Assembly (NCBI GenBank): GCA_027574665.1
Contig: CM050668.1
Coordinates: 4,656,001-4,720,000, forward strand
DNA length: 64,000 nt
Reading direction: 5' to 3'
Source: Rhynochetos jubatus
Taxonomy: Eukaryota > Chordata > Aves > Eurypygiformes > Rhynochetidae
The notes beneath the pieces were generated by a model. The model was not told the origin of the DNA. It saw nothing but the letters and a program-made list of their open reading frames with translations, and did not search any database. This document shows positions 1-12,464 of this stretch, piece by piece (position 1 is the stretch's first letter; every line of letters begins with the position of its first letter). A program made the translations under genes and the position numbers.

Positions 1-209
1 TATTTTTTTCCCCCAAGGCCCATTGTTCCTGTTCTTTTACAGTGGTTAAGGCACAGCCCAGGTCAGGAACAGGCAAAGTATGCAGTTTTGGGGTGGCGGG
101 CTAATGTGGGCCCCTGATTCCCAGCCTCAGCTGCTGTGAATCTGCTCTGTGCCCAGATTTGGTGCCTTGCAGCAGCTCCCATCAGCGTCACCATCTACAA
201 CCTCCACAA

Positions 210-500
210 CAGGAGGATGGGGCCAGGCTTTGCTCAGTGGTGTCCAGTGACAGGACTAAGGGCAATGGCCATGAACTAGAAAACAGAAAGTTCAACCTGA
301 ACGTGAGGAAACCTGATAGGGTGACAGAGCCCTGGGACAGGCTGCCCAGAGAGGGGGGGAGTCTCCTTCCCTGGAGACTTTCCAAAGCTGCCTGGACTTG
401 TTCCTGTGTGATCTGCTCTAGGGGATCCTGTTCTGTCAGCGGGGTTGGGCTAGATGATCCAGAGGTCCCTTCCAACCCCGACCACACTGTGAATCTGTGA
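210..500 (+). mobile_element. CR1 LINE fragment, old, 5'-truncated
   Basis: This is the 3' part of a CR1 non-LTR retrotransposon in sense orientation. The order is characteristic of the family: a block resembling 'gtccagtgacaggactaag' near 241, 'gggacaggctgcccagagag' near 334, then the 'gggttgggctagatgatcc' block near 442 and a 3' end resembling ATTCTGTGAATCTGTGA near 487-500. It is more diverged from the other CR1 copies here than they are from one another, so it is probably an older subfamily. The 5' truncation is usual for CR1. Two open frames of about 100 codons cross it on opposite strands, but neither is a CR1 protein, because only the untranslated 3' part is present. Confidence 0.85.
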
Positions 501-3500
501 ACTGCTGCTGGGTGCCAGTAAGATGTCCCTGTCTACAGGGTCAGGTCTTCCAAGCTCCTCTGCTTGTACTTTACAACTCTGCTATTTCTGCATTGTTAAT
601 AGGGAATAATAATCACAACACATCCAAGGTTTCGCTGGGAACTGGGAGAAGGAATGGGATGTAATTGTTTCCTCATCCCCCTGGCGTGTGACACCACAAA
701 CCTCAGATGCTGTGGACAGTGTTGGTCTGTATGTGCTATAGCAGAGCAGAATACCTGGAGAAGGGTCTCCGCAGCTGGTACTAAACTGAATTTCACCTAC
801 GCCGCTAAGATGTGTGGCAAAGAATTGTCTCCACCTCATCTGCCACCTTCCTCCAGGTTTCCAGATTTGCACAGGCTTCTCTCCTGTTCTTGCTGCTTCG
901 TGCATGAACTGACCTACCTGTCAAACGAGGGCTGCACACAGGTCTGGAGGCTTTACCTCTAACTCTTCTCCAGCTGCTCCTTGTGGAAAGGAACTGGAGG
1001 GTAAGTCCTGCAGTACCTTCTCTCCCTCAACCACCTGAGGAAGGCATCTTCTGTGCATGCTTTCTGCAGCTGCTTTCCCTGGAGGGCTTTATGTAAATGC
1101 AGGAGGCCTGTTGGCCTGTGAGAAGGAAAGTGATACTTTTGGAAATTGTTAGGCTCTGGGATTTAACCCCTTAGCTTCTGGAATTCAAAAGCGCTGAGTA
1201 GTCTTTACTTCCCAAGTGTCCCACAGCTGAGCTGCAGGCTTCTAGGCTAGAGCAGGGCAGCCCCTTTCCTTCCCTGGAACCTCGGGATCCCAGCTGTGCA
1301 GTGAGAAATCAGCAGGGAAGAACCCAGCAAGGAAAGGAGGTGAGAGCAAGGGCCCGAACACTGAAAAAAGAAACTCTGGGAGTGGCTCACCCCCTCCCCA
1401 CCTTTCCTAAAGCTCAGCAGCACTCATGGAGCTGGAATGGGGGCTGCATTTATCAAATTCCTGTCTGCAACAGCAATGCAGTTGTTTTAGATTAGTGTAC
1501 AAATAGACATTAGTGTAATACATCTGTTGTTAATCCACATCTTGGTAGAAAAGAGATGCCAACACATCATTTATTAGCCACGTCGATCCTATAATGTCCT
1601 TTCTTTTGTCTTTTGAGTATGTAATAGGTTCCAGGATGTCTTTTATTTCATTGTATACCACATTTCCTCTTGTCTAACATAGCAGGACATAATGCGTTCC
1701 AGGATGTATTTTATGCCATTTTGGAACTGGACGCCACACAATGTATCCTGAACTTTTCAGAAAACCTTCAGTGTGTTAGCTGTGTTGTGCTCACAGGTTA
1801 GTCTTTGCAGAATTGATGGGTAGAAGGAGCAGGAAAATGAGTAGGAAGAAAATCAATTTATGCTTAGTCCAAGGGAAGAAAAGCAATTTAGTCCAGGGTG
1901 AGCTAGAGGATCCTCAGGAGCTCTGGATGCTGGTATGGCAGGCTGTAACTCTTACCATTGGTTTGTTTAGAAGGTCAGACAGCCGAGTGGTAGCCCACCT
2001 TAAAAGTCTACCTTTGACTGCTTATGTAAGAAGACCCGGATAGTCTCAGAGGAAGTCCACTTCAGAAAGGAACCAGGTGAGGAGTAGCTGTGATGGATAC
2101 ATTTCTCCTCCTTCGTGGAAACTGAGGGCTGCTTCTGGAGTCTGTTTATCTGGTTTTATCAAAACTGTGTTGGCCCTAGGTGAAAGAATGAAAACCCCCT
2201 AACTGGCTTTTTCCCTGTTTAGCCACGTTAATGGGTTTTGAGAAGCAGATGACATTCACAGGTGATGAGGGAAGCAGGGACACAAGGCCTGCTGAAAGTT
2301 GGGGACGTTGGCAGTACTTTGCTTGTGGTATGACGATGTGGGGAGGAATTGGCAGTGGCCACTTGCGTGATAGCTTCTGCAGGAGTCTATTCCTTTTGCT
2401 TTTCTTTGTTTTAGTCATGAATTAAAATCCCACCCAGCATGATGGAAGCCTGGTCTGATGTACCCTCACCGCTGCACTACCTTAATGTCAGCTTTGGCCT
2501 GTGCCAGATGTTCACTGTGTGGTGGAGGAGGACACTGGAGCAATAGACTGGTCGAGGGGGACAGCACAGCATTTCAGATCAGCTCCTGCAGGGAGGAAGA
2601 AACACCATGAGCAGGACCTTTGAGTTTTAGGTTAGACCAACGTGTTGTTCTAAACCCACGGAAAGGTTTTGAAGAGAGAATAGTTTGGCAAAATAAAATG
2701 TCGTCTTTTTGTTGTTGTTATTGTTATTTTCTTTCTTTCATTGCCGGATCTCGCAGGAGACCCTTTACCTTGCACAATCCCAGTTTCCCTGCTTTGTACC
2801 TCATTCTGTCTGGTATGTGTCTGGCTTCTGATGTGTCAGTCTTGAGGCTTGAAGACTGTAGGGGAATGATGACAGTCTTAGCTGCAGCCCTGAGTTCTTG
2901 CTTTATCAGAAACTTTTCTTTACTATCAGCTGGTTTTAAGCACATGCATAGTTCAGGGAGTTTGTGAATAGGTTGCTAGGGGTAACCAAGATGTTATACC
3001 AAAGGGAATAATGTTAATAAAATACATTGCTGACTCGGAGCAGCCCGATAACTCAGATGGGTGAGTTCTTAGGCTTGATGTGTTTTTCTCCTTTACTCCG
3101 TCTCTGCCCCACATCAGCTGCTTCTCACTTGCAGGCACTCTCGTTCATAGGTCCATAGTTTAGTTAAATCCAACAGAGTGTCGTGCCATTAGCACACAAG
3201 TCTCCTCTGCCAGGATCTCGTTTCCAGGTCTCCAGGGAACTGAAGGTTAAAACTTTCAAAAAGGCAAACTGTTCTAGAAGTGACAAGCTCTTATCCCTCT
3301 CCAAACTGCTCTGCACCATTCTTCTGTAAGAAGAGATACAGCAGAACATGAAATAGCAAACGGCACAGATGCCAGCCAAGCAATTAATTTTTTTGTGAAG
3401 GCATAGAAGGGAAGAATACAGAACTGTTTGTGTGTGAATAACAGCCTTGGGTCTATATTGTGCTATAAACACAGATCAGAGCCCCCAACCCAAAGGCCTT

Positions 3501-4270
3501 ACTGTCTGCTTTAATTGAAAGACCACAAAATTAAGGCAGTTGCGAGACTGAGATCCCAAGACTGTTCATATGCAAAACCACAGTGTTGCAGGACACTCAC
3601 ACAGCCAAAACTTCTGCGTGGTTCAAAAGATGTTTGGAAGTTTTACCACTGTTGTGGCCAGCTGTTTGTGTCAGAGCAGGTAAGCCTACCTGAGTATAGC
3701 CCAGCAGGTAAATCATGCTTAAGAACCTTATCTAAGTTCTTCCATTAACTTTCTGATGTATGGAGCTTTACAGTTTCCTGGTGAAGCACCTGATCACAGC
3801 CCTCTTCAAAAACTCAGTCTCCCTGGCACTTCCTATTGGCAGGTGTCTTGTTGGCTGGTACCTGAGGCGTAGTTGCTGTTGAGGGCCTAGATGGCCATCC
3901 TTTGTCCTCCTACTGCAAATGTTAGGAGATCTTTAGGGGGAGTGGTGTGCTCCTGTCCACAGAGGAGGTAGGAGAAGCAAGCACCAGCATCCTTTACTTG
4001 CTGTACAGGTTGGGATACTGAGGCATCACATGCCTCAAGCAACTTGCCTGTGGTTAACAAACAGGTGACCAGTAGAAGATAGGTGATACTTCTCAGCTCT
4101 GTGCTTCAATCCAGTTTGCATTTTCTTTCCCTGGAATAGAAATAGCGAATACCTGAGCGATGGAAGCTGTTTTGTTCACCTAAAATTATCCCCGCCTGTT
4201 TTTTTTCTCCTAGACCAAGTAAACCAGTAGTACTGCTGACAGCCTAGTGAAATGTGCCTGGCCTGCCCTT
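501..4270. other. Unassigned non-coding stretch
   Basis: I find no recognisable gene or transposon here. Open frames are short (115 codons or fewer) and have no protein-family features. A weak micro-exon signal lies at 973-999 (AG before, GTAAGT after), but it is too short to support. Two local duplications occur near 1627-1730 and 1845-1897; the second is listed separately. The remainder looks like ordinary intronic or intergenic DNA. Confidence 0.6.
1845..1897. repeat. Imperfect tandem duplication, unit about 27-30 bp
   Basis: Two adjacent copies of a GAAGAAAA(T/G)CAATTTA...GTCCA(A/G)GG unit are visible, about 1845-1874 and 1875-1897. The second copy lacks a few bases in the middle. This looks like replication slippage; no function is implied. 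Confidence 0.6.
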
Positions 4271-7200
4271 GAATGCCCCTCAGCGCTCCATGTTGGGGTA
4301 TGTGTTGCCCCAAATATTTGGCCTCTGAGCTAGTTGGCTTTCCTGGGGTCCAGGTAAAACTGGCTTCTGGTTCACATCCAGTCCTTGGTCCATCATTGGC
4401 TGTTCTTACTCTAAAATCGCCTTTAGAGAAATACACTCTGGCTCAGTGGCTTATAATGTCAAGTGAGCCGCTTCCTAGGCTGTGTGTGTTCCTGTCTGGT
4501 CTCTGCAGGCAGAAGGTTGCAATTATTTCGTTGCTTTTTCAGAGAGAGTTCATTATGTTGCTCCACATGCCTACATATGGTAAAGGATGCTGTAGTTCTA
4601 ACAAGCTTGGCTGGAATAATCATTTCTTCTTGGCAAATGCTTCTCCTGACTTGAAGCCGTGCAGTGAGACCAAGGAGTCATCGTTGTCTCTTGCTGTGGG
4701 GTGGCAGTGCTGGGTGCTGGCCACTGGGCTCTGTCCCTCTGTCACCGCTAAAGCAGGTATCTATGCTCCTGGGCAGGGAAGGGAGGCAAATACTTCTGTT
4801 TTGGCTGTGCACCCAGTGTCCTCAGTTCAACAAGCGCTAGGAATGTGCGGGTTCCCATGGTGATCTCTGGGGTGGTCAGTGCTGATGACTTCCCAAGGCC
4901 ATCGTAGGAGTGGGGCAATGGGTTAAGAGTAGTGTATATAATTAAGCACAGCAAGCACCAGTCTGTACAGAGTTTTATAGGTGTATGCAGTGTGCTGTGA
5001 GGGAGCAGGATGTGTGGGTAGGGAAGTGTAGGCAAAGTGAGCAAGACTGGAGACTTAAAATACCTTGAGGGTTGATTTTTTCCTATTATACTTTCTCAGA
5101 TGAAGCTGGTGCACTTTCAGATACTCTTTTACATACACATCCCATGGTCCAGCATGTTAAATTTGGTTCCTTCCTATGCCTCAAGCCCCTGGAACTGCTC
5201 TGAATTTACACCAGGTTAGGCTTAAAGTAGATATGAAACTTGGCGAGCTTGGAACTGGCTTTGTGGAGGCTGGACGTGACTGCAGATCCGTGTGCTTCTG
5301 CTGTTCTGTGTATCTAGTCAGAGGAGATTTAAAGGGGGGTTAGGAAAAAAAAAAGTCATGGTGTGATGCAGTGTTTTGGCACCACTGAGTTATTTTGCTT
5401 AATAGTTTGGAGATGATTTAATCTCCGAGATAATTAAATTGAAGGTGTCATTTCAAAAGATAACAATGTCTGTATGAGCTCTGTTAGGTTTGGCATAAGC
5501 TTCAGCTTGTTTTGTAGGGATTTTCTTGTGTGGAACATGGAGGAGGAAAGGCAAGGCTAGTTTGATGGTATTTATTTCCACCCTTTCTTGCTATAAAATG
5601 AACTGACATAATGCAGAGCAAGAAAACAGCCCCTGTGACCTCAAGAGAGTGAGAGCAAAATACTCCCCTGGACTTTCATGTAGCTTCTTACAATGAAACC
5701 TCTTAGATCAAGTCCCATCTTCATGTGTCTACTCCTGTGACCTGCCAAGGGAGAGAAATCAGTCTGTGAAACAGCCCAGGATGTCAGGAGGAGGTAGAAG
5801 GCACTGCGAGCTCTGTAGGGGCCGTTCTTATGGGTGTGTGGTCCCAGTGTCCTGTTGCCACTCTCCAGGAGCTGCTGGGCTTCCAGCAGGGTCCCTTCCT
5901 CTTCACTGCCACTGGAAAGTCTTTGTACCTGCAGCCAATATGGTCTGTGACTTGCTCTGTGCCTTTCTTCAAAAAGGAGAAACAGCTGTGTCTGACTGGA
6001 ACCTCCCTGCTAACCCCAAAAGAGCAAGCTCCCCAGCCAGCGATGGGCAAAACTCGGTTTGTCTTCCCTGCGGGGATGTGCTAATCCTTGTGCTTTGGGT
6101 ACGTGTCTCCTCCAGAGCTACGTGTGATGTGGTGGATTTACCCAGCCAAAGTTTACCATTTAGCCTTCTGGTATGTGACCCTCAGGTGACTGGAGCCCAT
6201 GTTCCAGAAATTAGGTCCCGGCCTGCTCCTATAGACCCTGTTGCATGGGTAGAGGGAGCCAGCCTGCAGTTTTTCAGCCAAAATCTCTGAGTTGGCAGGG
6301 ATCCTGCCATTAGATGCATTGGTGCTCTGCTCCATCCTTGCCTTGCCCCAAAACCTCCCTGTTACACAGGGTACAGTGGGATGGAGCAGATGTCTAAGGC
6401 AGGAGCTCTTCCAGCAGTTAAGATCTCCCCTGACTGTCCTTAAAGATGCTCCCTCAGCCCATGCCCTACTCAGCAGTGGGCTCATGCAGTGATAGCGTGG
6501 TAGCAGACTTCCTACTCTTTGAACACTCTGTTAGTAATACGTTACCGAGTTGCTGGATGCTGCATTTTGTTGTCCTGCTCTGCTGCTGCCAGTTTAACAC
6601 CAGCTGTGTGACCCTCAAAGAAGAAAGGCTCTACGTGATGGGGGTGTGTGTATTTTTTTCACTTTAGCTCTGATGTGGAAAGAAAAGTCATGTCTGGGCA
6701 TTGGAGTGGTGTGGCTTGTGATATACACTGATTTATGTAGAAGTTGGCAGGGAATTTTTTTTCCTTACTGGCAGGAGACGCGAGGGGACATGGGACCCCC
6801 TTCTGGTGAATTACTTAGAAAAACAGCCAACATTTAAAATTACAGGTTTGGAATTGAACTATAAATTCCGGTGAAGTGAAAGATCCATGAATAACATGTC
6901 TTTAGGCTGAAATATAATTTGTTTGTATGTTTTAAGCAGTAGAAAGGAAACAGGATATAATTCCTATTAGTAACATATATGTTTTTCCTAAGCCAGGAAC
7001 CAGCTGTCCAATGGAAAGCTTGTGTTTGCTCCATAATATTTGTACTGTTCGGTTGTTTTGGGTTCTTTTTCCAGTGCTACATGGAGCTTTAATCTCTCTG
7101 GGTTCATCTGGTTTGCTATGTTGCTTTGAATTTGGGATTGCATGTCCCCTGCAGTGTAACTCATCTTGTCAGCATGAGTATCTCATCCATTGCAACAGTT

Positions 7201-9097
7201 TTAACACAACATCCAGAAATCAAGTGCAAGTTTGTCTGTTTCCCCTGATTAGCATCTTGAGAATTATCAGATCAGATAAAAGCTCTCTTTAAAAAAAGAG
7301 CTGCTCCTGTCTTTGCTAACAGCTCAAATCTGGCCAAACTGTTCTGTGATTTGGAAAACTCCAGTGAAACACGAGGAGATGTTTTTTACGAGGGGCTTTT
7401 GCGTTTCTCACATTGCGTTGGACTTAAAAGTAATCATAGAGCAGGGAGGGGTTTGGGGTGTGTGTTGCTTGGGTTTTTTTAGTCGGGGGCCGTGTTGTGA
7501 TTTTGCTCATGATCAGTGTGAGCTGGATCAAAGTTGTTGGATTCACTCCTGTTTAAGACAGAAATTGCTGCAGATTCCTTCCACAGAAAGGTTTAAGGCA
7601 GTACTGTTGGATGTTTGCCCCCAAGGTGAGCAGAGGTGGATGCCAGCTGAGGAGTTTGGAGTTTATCTGATTTTCTCTTATCATCATCTGTCTCCTCACT
7701 GAGATGATGATGACTTTGTGGCAGTACTTTCTTATCTCACAGCAGGTAATCCTGGAATGCAAAGGATTACTGTAAACCATTTTCTTTAGAATTACTCCAG
7801 TTGAACATGTGTGGGGTCATATTTTGCTTTAAAGTCACTTTGTGCCTGGTTTGGAAGGCTTACACATATGCAGCTTGATTTCAGAGGAGTTATGCTGGCT
7901 CCAAACTGGTGCATTTTACAACTGAATTGGGGCTAACTTACAAAGAGGTCCTGAAAGGACCTGAGCTTCCTTTGAGTCTTAATGACCTTGCTAAATTGCT
8001 CTGAATTCAGCCTCAGAGAGGTTTAGAGCTTAGTCAGAATGAAAAAGATGGGAGCTAGGCACCATGGTCATGCAAAGAAAAGCACCTCTCCAAGAGCTGG
8101 TAATTCTTTCTTTAAGATGTGTCCAAGAGGTGAAGCCTTGAATAGATCTTACAGAAGGATAAGTTAGAAAGCAATTTGTTTTCCCTAAGGTAGGAAGGCA
8201 GTGCCAGTTCTAGATCCCCTGGTGTATCTGAGACAGTTGTTGAGGGCTGATGGGCATGATCCCATGGCTGATTGATATAATCTAGGGGCCTTCTGGAGCA
8301 GGTGGAGGCCAGGTAGGCTGCTCAGTATAAAGTGGCATGTGATGCCTGTGTTTAGGTGGCTGAATGGCACCCTTGGGTTGCTTTTTCTGGTTGGATGTAA
8401 GCTGAAATGAACGTGAATTTGTGAACAGTACAGGTGACATAGGCTGAGTTGGCTCGGTAGAGGGTGATACCTTGCAGGTACCTTGTTTCCCACTCAGCAG
8501 ACCCCATGTGCTGCATCTGGTGATGGAGGACAGGGTTGGTTTTGGGCAGTGTCTTCTCTGTTCCATGCTGCCGATGCGTTGAGGTTAGACGGTGTCCTCA
8601 GGGCACAGTGCTGCAAAGCAGCAGGGCCAGCAGCTGGAGACGATGGTGTGATACCAAAGGGTCAGGGTGAGAGGTGTGATGAAGCTGCCCGGCGCCTCTG
8701 CTAATCCTCCAGAAATGCCTGCTGGTGGGTGGAAGTGCAAATGAGAGTGATTTAGCAGTGTTATTTTGGGAGTAGGACAGGGAGAGGAATGAAAGGAGAT
8801 TTCAAACCATGCTAACAATTTTTGTGTTGTGGAAGAAAGCTCATTTCTCTTGTTTTAAAATGTTCTCACAAAAAACCCCCCCGTATTACCTGGTTTGAAG
8901 TATAGTATATACTGTCAGTATAGACAGTTTTCAGTTTTAACTCAGCTTTTATATTTAATTGCTTTATGCATGCATGAGTTAAGGATTTTTACAAGTCTTT
9001 GGGCCACTGCTAGTCTTTTCTTTAGCTTGAAATGTTCCAAGTTAATGTCATACCACACTCTGCACCCAGGACTGAAAATAACAGTATTGATGCATTT
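4271..9097. other. Unassigned non-coding stretch
   Basis: No repeat or gene is recognised. The largest open frame (about 4273-4863, + strand, 196 codons) has a cysteine- and serine-rich composition, with no domain, no splice context and no similarity that I recognise, so I treat it as chance. A 39-nt segment at 7587-7625 sits between TTCCACAG and GTGAGC and could be read as a micro-exon, but its pyrimidine tract is short. Confidence 0.55.
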
Positions 9098-9260
9098 GAA
9101 ATTCTAACTATTGAATTTTGTATGAGGAGTTGTCTAGATAATCTGCGTTAATTAAAGATATTAAGTCAAAGAGAATTAATTAAACTGCATTAGGTCATCA
9201 TATAAACAATCAGAATTGAATCAACCCTAATTTGATATTGTTTTGGAGCTATCTAAAGCA
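9098..9260. promoter_or_regulatory. AT-rich homeodomain-site cluster, possible conserved non-coding element
   Basis: Two perfect TTAATTAA palindromes (9148-9155 and 9176-9183) lie 28 bp apart. Further TAAT cores surround them, and a TCAAAG core resembling a TCF/LEF or SOX site lies between them. The patch is distinctly more AT-rich than its neighbours. Clusters of this kind are common in developmental enhancers, but the claim rests only on base composition and motif spacing, so it is tentative. Confidence 0.2.
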
Positions 9261-9797
9261 GAATGATGGCCACTTGCAATGGAAAAAAATGTTCACGTAG
9301 GGTTTTGTGTGGTTTACCTAATTCCCTTTTTAAGGTCAGACTTGATAGATAACACAGCTTTTCCGAGTTTCTCTGGGTAGATGTGCCCTTTCATTTTAAG
9401 TATAGCGTTAATTTATTTCTCCTGAGCAGGGTCAAGTTGTTCGAACGTGCTGTGTATCGACACGTGGTCCCCATGAAGGTACCGTGCCAGTCCAACAAAC
9501 ACGCATGTACAGTAAATACACGAACGTGGGAGGTCCTGGAGTGTTCTCGCTGCTCTCAATCAGGAGCAACTTGCCTGAAAGCAGCGGGAGGGTACCAGCG
9601 TAAAGCTGGTGTAGGTGAAAATGTAGTGGAGGCCCTTTGGCTCCTGGGCTGAGACAAGAAAGAGTTAAAGAGCTCCTGTCCAGCGGAGTAAGCGCAGGAG
9701 CTGCCATTTGGTGCTGACAGACAGGGAGTCACTTGCTGCCTGCAGCTTCTATCAATTTCCACTCCGTTGTCAGCAGGTTGTAAATAAAGTAGCTGCT

Positions 9798-10064
9798 GCG
9801 CTGCTCCTTCTGCTGGCTCTGGGACCGCGGCTGCCTCTGAACGAGAGTACAGGTCTGATTGATAATGAGGAGGCCTGATTGCGCCTCCAGCTCCATCGGT
9901 CAGGGGAAGGGAGACGTCCGGCGCTCGCCCAGCCGCGGCCTGGATGGCTTTGAGAGGCGGGAGAAGGCAGAGGGCAGGAAGGCTTTCAGTTGGGTTGCTG
10001 GTTCACCCCAAGGAAATAAACCGCTGTCTGATGCGAACCGGGTTGGAATTTTTGGCAGCTCCGA
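9798..10064. promoter_or_regulatory. Short CpG-rich patch
   Basis: By eye there are about 17 CpG dinucleotides in some 265 bp, concentrated at 9895-9960, where the surrounding DNA has roughly one per 100 bp. It is smaller than a classical CpG island. It could be an alternative promoter, a first exon of an unannotated transcript, or an enhancer. An open frame of 95 codons (9859-10146, +) covers it and is lysine/arginine/glycine-rich, but it matches no family I know. No clear TATA box or initiator is seen. Confidence 0.25.
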
Positions 10065-10146
10065 GAAAGAACTAGAATTAAAAATAAATGAAGGAATGAA
10101 TCTTTTCAAAAAGAAAAATGGAAGAAGAGGGAAAGGGTCCAGCTAG

Positions 10147-12242
10147 GCATTAAAACTTGATCAAGCTTAAAGTTGCTGCCTGCTCTGAGTTGCTCAGAAG
10201 ACATCCACAGAGGTAGTGTAGCTTATATTTTTTTGGATATACTGTGGCCCAGCACTGCTAGCAAGCCGTGAAACGGAGGTCCCTGGGTTCTGCTTTGTGG
10301 TGCTGCAACCAGCTCCTGCAAGCGATGTGGACCAAATGACTCAGGCCAGCTCTTCAAAAGCAGTGGATAAATTTTGGGTTGTCTGGTTTGGGAGTTGCCG
10401 AATCCAAGCAGCTTCTGCTGGTGGTTTAGGGTAGGGAGAGCCTTAAACAATCACCCCCTGCCCCACATTGCTGCTGCTGCTCAGAAGTCCCCAGTGAAGA
10501 TACCCAAAGTTTGCAGTTCTCAAGTACGTTTTCCACTCTAGAAGATGTTAGCTTTCATCTTTGACTGGTCCTTCAGCTGTAAAATAGCAATGTTAGAACC
10601 AATTGCTTATCCCCGATAGTTGCTGTAGGGATAAATCCTGTTTGCAGAGTTAGTTGCCTCAAAGGAAACTTGGTGGTGAAGCAGACTTTATAAATCTGGC
10701 ACCAAGACTGTCATGATGGCCCTTTGCCTGTGGGAGGCGAAGATGCCATGTAACTATCTGGTTTGAACTTTAGAGCATTTCTGGTCAGGCTCTTGTCTTC
10801 TCTGAACATGGGTGTTCCCATTCTCCAGTTTGTTTTTTCACATCCGTGCAGTCATCTGGAACAGCCCTGTTCCCCGGGGGAGGCTGTATAGGGAGTATTG
10901 AATTTGAGCAGTATGGTGTACATCCCAAGGAAATGGTAACTGGAGGTTACGCCAAAGCAATAACCCCGGGAGGACATTGGCAGAGATACAGCAGGGACTG
11001 TGGATTTGACTGGCAGCCGTGAACCCCAGGTCTCTGAAGCGAGGCAGAAAGCTTTGGCTTATGTCGAATGGGCATTTTTATTTGCATTTGCGGCCGTGAT
11101 AAATGCACGGGCTGTTCTTGTCTCCCCTGCCTAGGGGACAGAGCATTTGGGTCTGTAACCTTAGCTGCTCAGCGTCTGGTTTGTTACACCCGTCCCCTAG
11201 AAGGGAACTCAGCAGTAAACTTTCCAGGTCTGTCTGCAGTTGATCTGCTTCAGTCCTACTGGCATTTTTGATGGGAATTTTACGACTTCTTTCTTGTAAG
11301 TTTGGTACACGTTTTGTTTTCCTTGGAGCCAGTATTGGCTCCTCTTGCCTTTCTTTTGGAAGCTCCAGTGATCAATGCCTTCGGTTGTGGGAACTCTTGC
11401 AGAGAAGAAAGTTCTGTCATCATTTATGGGGGTACAGGAAAAACAGATGAAGCAGCGTAATATATGCCAAATATTATCCTCAGAACTGCTCTTATCTGAT
11501 ATCTACAGCTGTGCTTGCTTAATGTTAATATTATTTTGCTTAGCTGGCCCTTTCTTTAGAGAAAATCTACAAAAAAAAGTGGAGTCCTCTGAAATCAGGC
11601 ATCTTTGTTCAACAAGCAGGGTTATCTGTGTTGGTATCTGTATGTGTGAGTCACTTTTATTGCATCAGGCTTGGATCTTTAATACTCATTGCCTGTGTCT
11701 CCCAAAGTCACCTACTGGTGAAAGCTGTCGGATGGAAAGGAGCCGTTACGGTTTCACAAGTTAATTGGATGCTTTGGCTGGTCAGCTTTATCATATACAT
11801 CACCTTTGTCTTCAGTCTGGCCCTGCTCTGCCATGTAGACTGGCAGCTTGGGTGGGCTCTTGAAAAAGGTGGTAATTCCTGCGGAGTGTGAGCCAGAGGG
11901 ACAGATTCCCCTTTTGTGTGAGTGTCACACCTTTCATGACGTTTGTGCTGACTTAGGCTACATGACCATCTGCTCCTGGGCCTGTTAAGTCATCTGAGCA
12001 ATTAGTCCAAGGCTCATTCATCAACCATTGAATATTCATGCTTATTTTTGGATCTCTTTCATAATAGTGGCTGGACTTCACGAAAGGAGTACAATGTAAA
12101 TGCCAAAGCAGGTAAATGAAATAAGCAACAATAAAAGCTTTTATAACCCCCCAGTAACTTCTGTAACCAAACAAGCTTATTTTGGAGACAAGGTATGTGC
12201 ACTCAGCCTTTTAAGGGAATCTGTTGTTCTGGCTGGTAATGC
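10147..12242. other. Unassigned non-coding stretch
   Basis: No repeat or gene is recognised. An open frame near 11628-11891 (+) has a hydrophobic stretch, but it has no splice context and no recognised family, so it is probably chance. Composition is ordinary for an intron. Confidence 0.55.
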
Positions 12243-12275
12243 AGACTAACACTTCATCCCTTATTTCTACTGCAG

Positions 12276-12458
12276 CACTGTTATGACCCAAGGCAAGACA
12301 TCCATCCCTCTTGCAAAAGAATTGTAATTCAAGCCCAGACCATTCATGATAGCGATGATGATACGGAGCTATTAAAGAGCTTACCGCAGGAAACCAGTGG
12401 TTGCAACAACATTTTTAATAGGCGTGAAAGTCCCTTGTTATGTTACCTGACTGCATGA
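12276..12458 (+). CDS. Candidate exon (unidentified), open to a TGA at its 3' end
   Basis: The signals for an internal exon are unusually complete. A GACTAAC branch-point-like sequence at 12244-12250 is followed by a pyrimidine-rich tract and an acceptor ending in CTGCAG (12270-12275). The exon would be 183 nt. Only the frame starting with its first base is open: 60 codons, then TGA at 12456-12458, immediately followed by the strong donor GTAAGT (12459-12464). The predicted peptide is mixed and hydrophilic, with an acidic DSDDD run near residue 26, and is not low-complexity. I do not recognise it. It may be a stop-bearing cassette exon, a penultimate exon, a lncRNA exon, or chance. A poly(A) signal lies 2.6 kb downstream on the same strand at 15049. 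Confidence 0.3.
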   Translation, partial: HCYDPRQDIHPSCKRIVIQAQTIHDSDDDTELLKSLPQETSGCNNIFNRRESPLLCYLTA

Positions 12459-12464
12459 GTAAGT

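Noticed and set aside
188-500. Open frames of about 100 codons on both strands
   Set aside because: They coincide with the CR1 fragment at 210-500.
973-999. 27-nt micro-exon before GTAAGT
   Set aside because: Too short to evaluate and no independent support.
4273-4863. 196-codon open frame, + strand
   Set aside because: No domain, no signal peptide, no splice context and no recognised family. A frame of this length is plausible by chance in 64 kb.
5766-6290. 174-codon open frame, + strand
   Set aside because: It overlaps two other open frames, has no recognisable domain and shows no splice borders.
7587-7625. 39-nt micro-exon between TTCCACAG and GTGAGC
   Set aside because: The pyrimidine tract is short and the peptide is unrecognised; such AG/GT pairs are frequent by chance.
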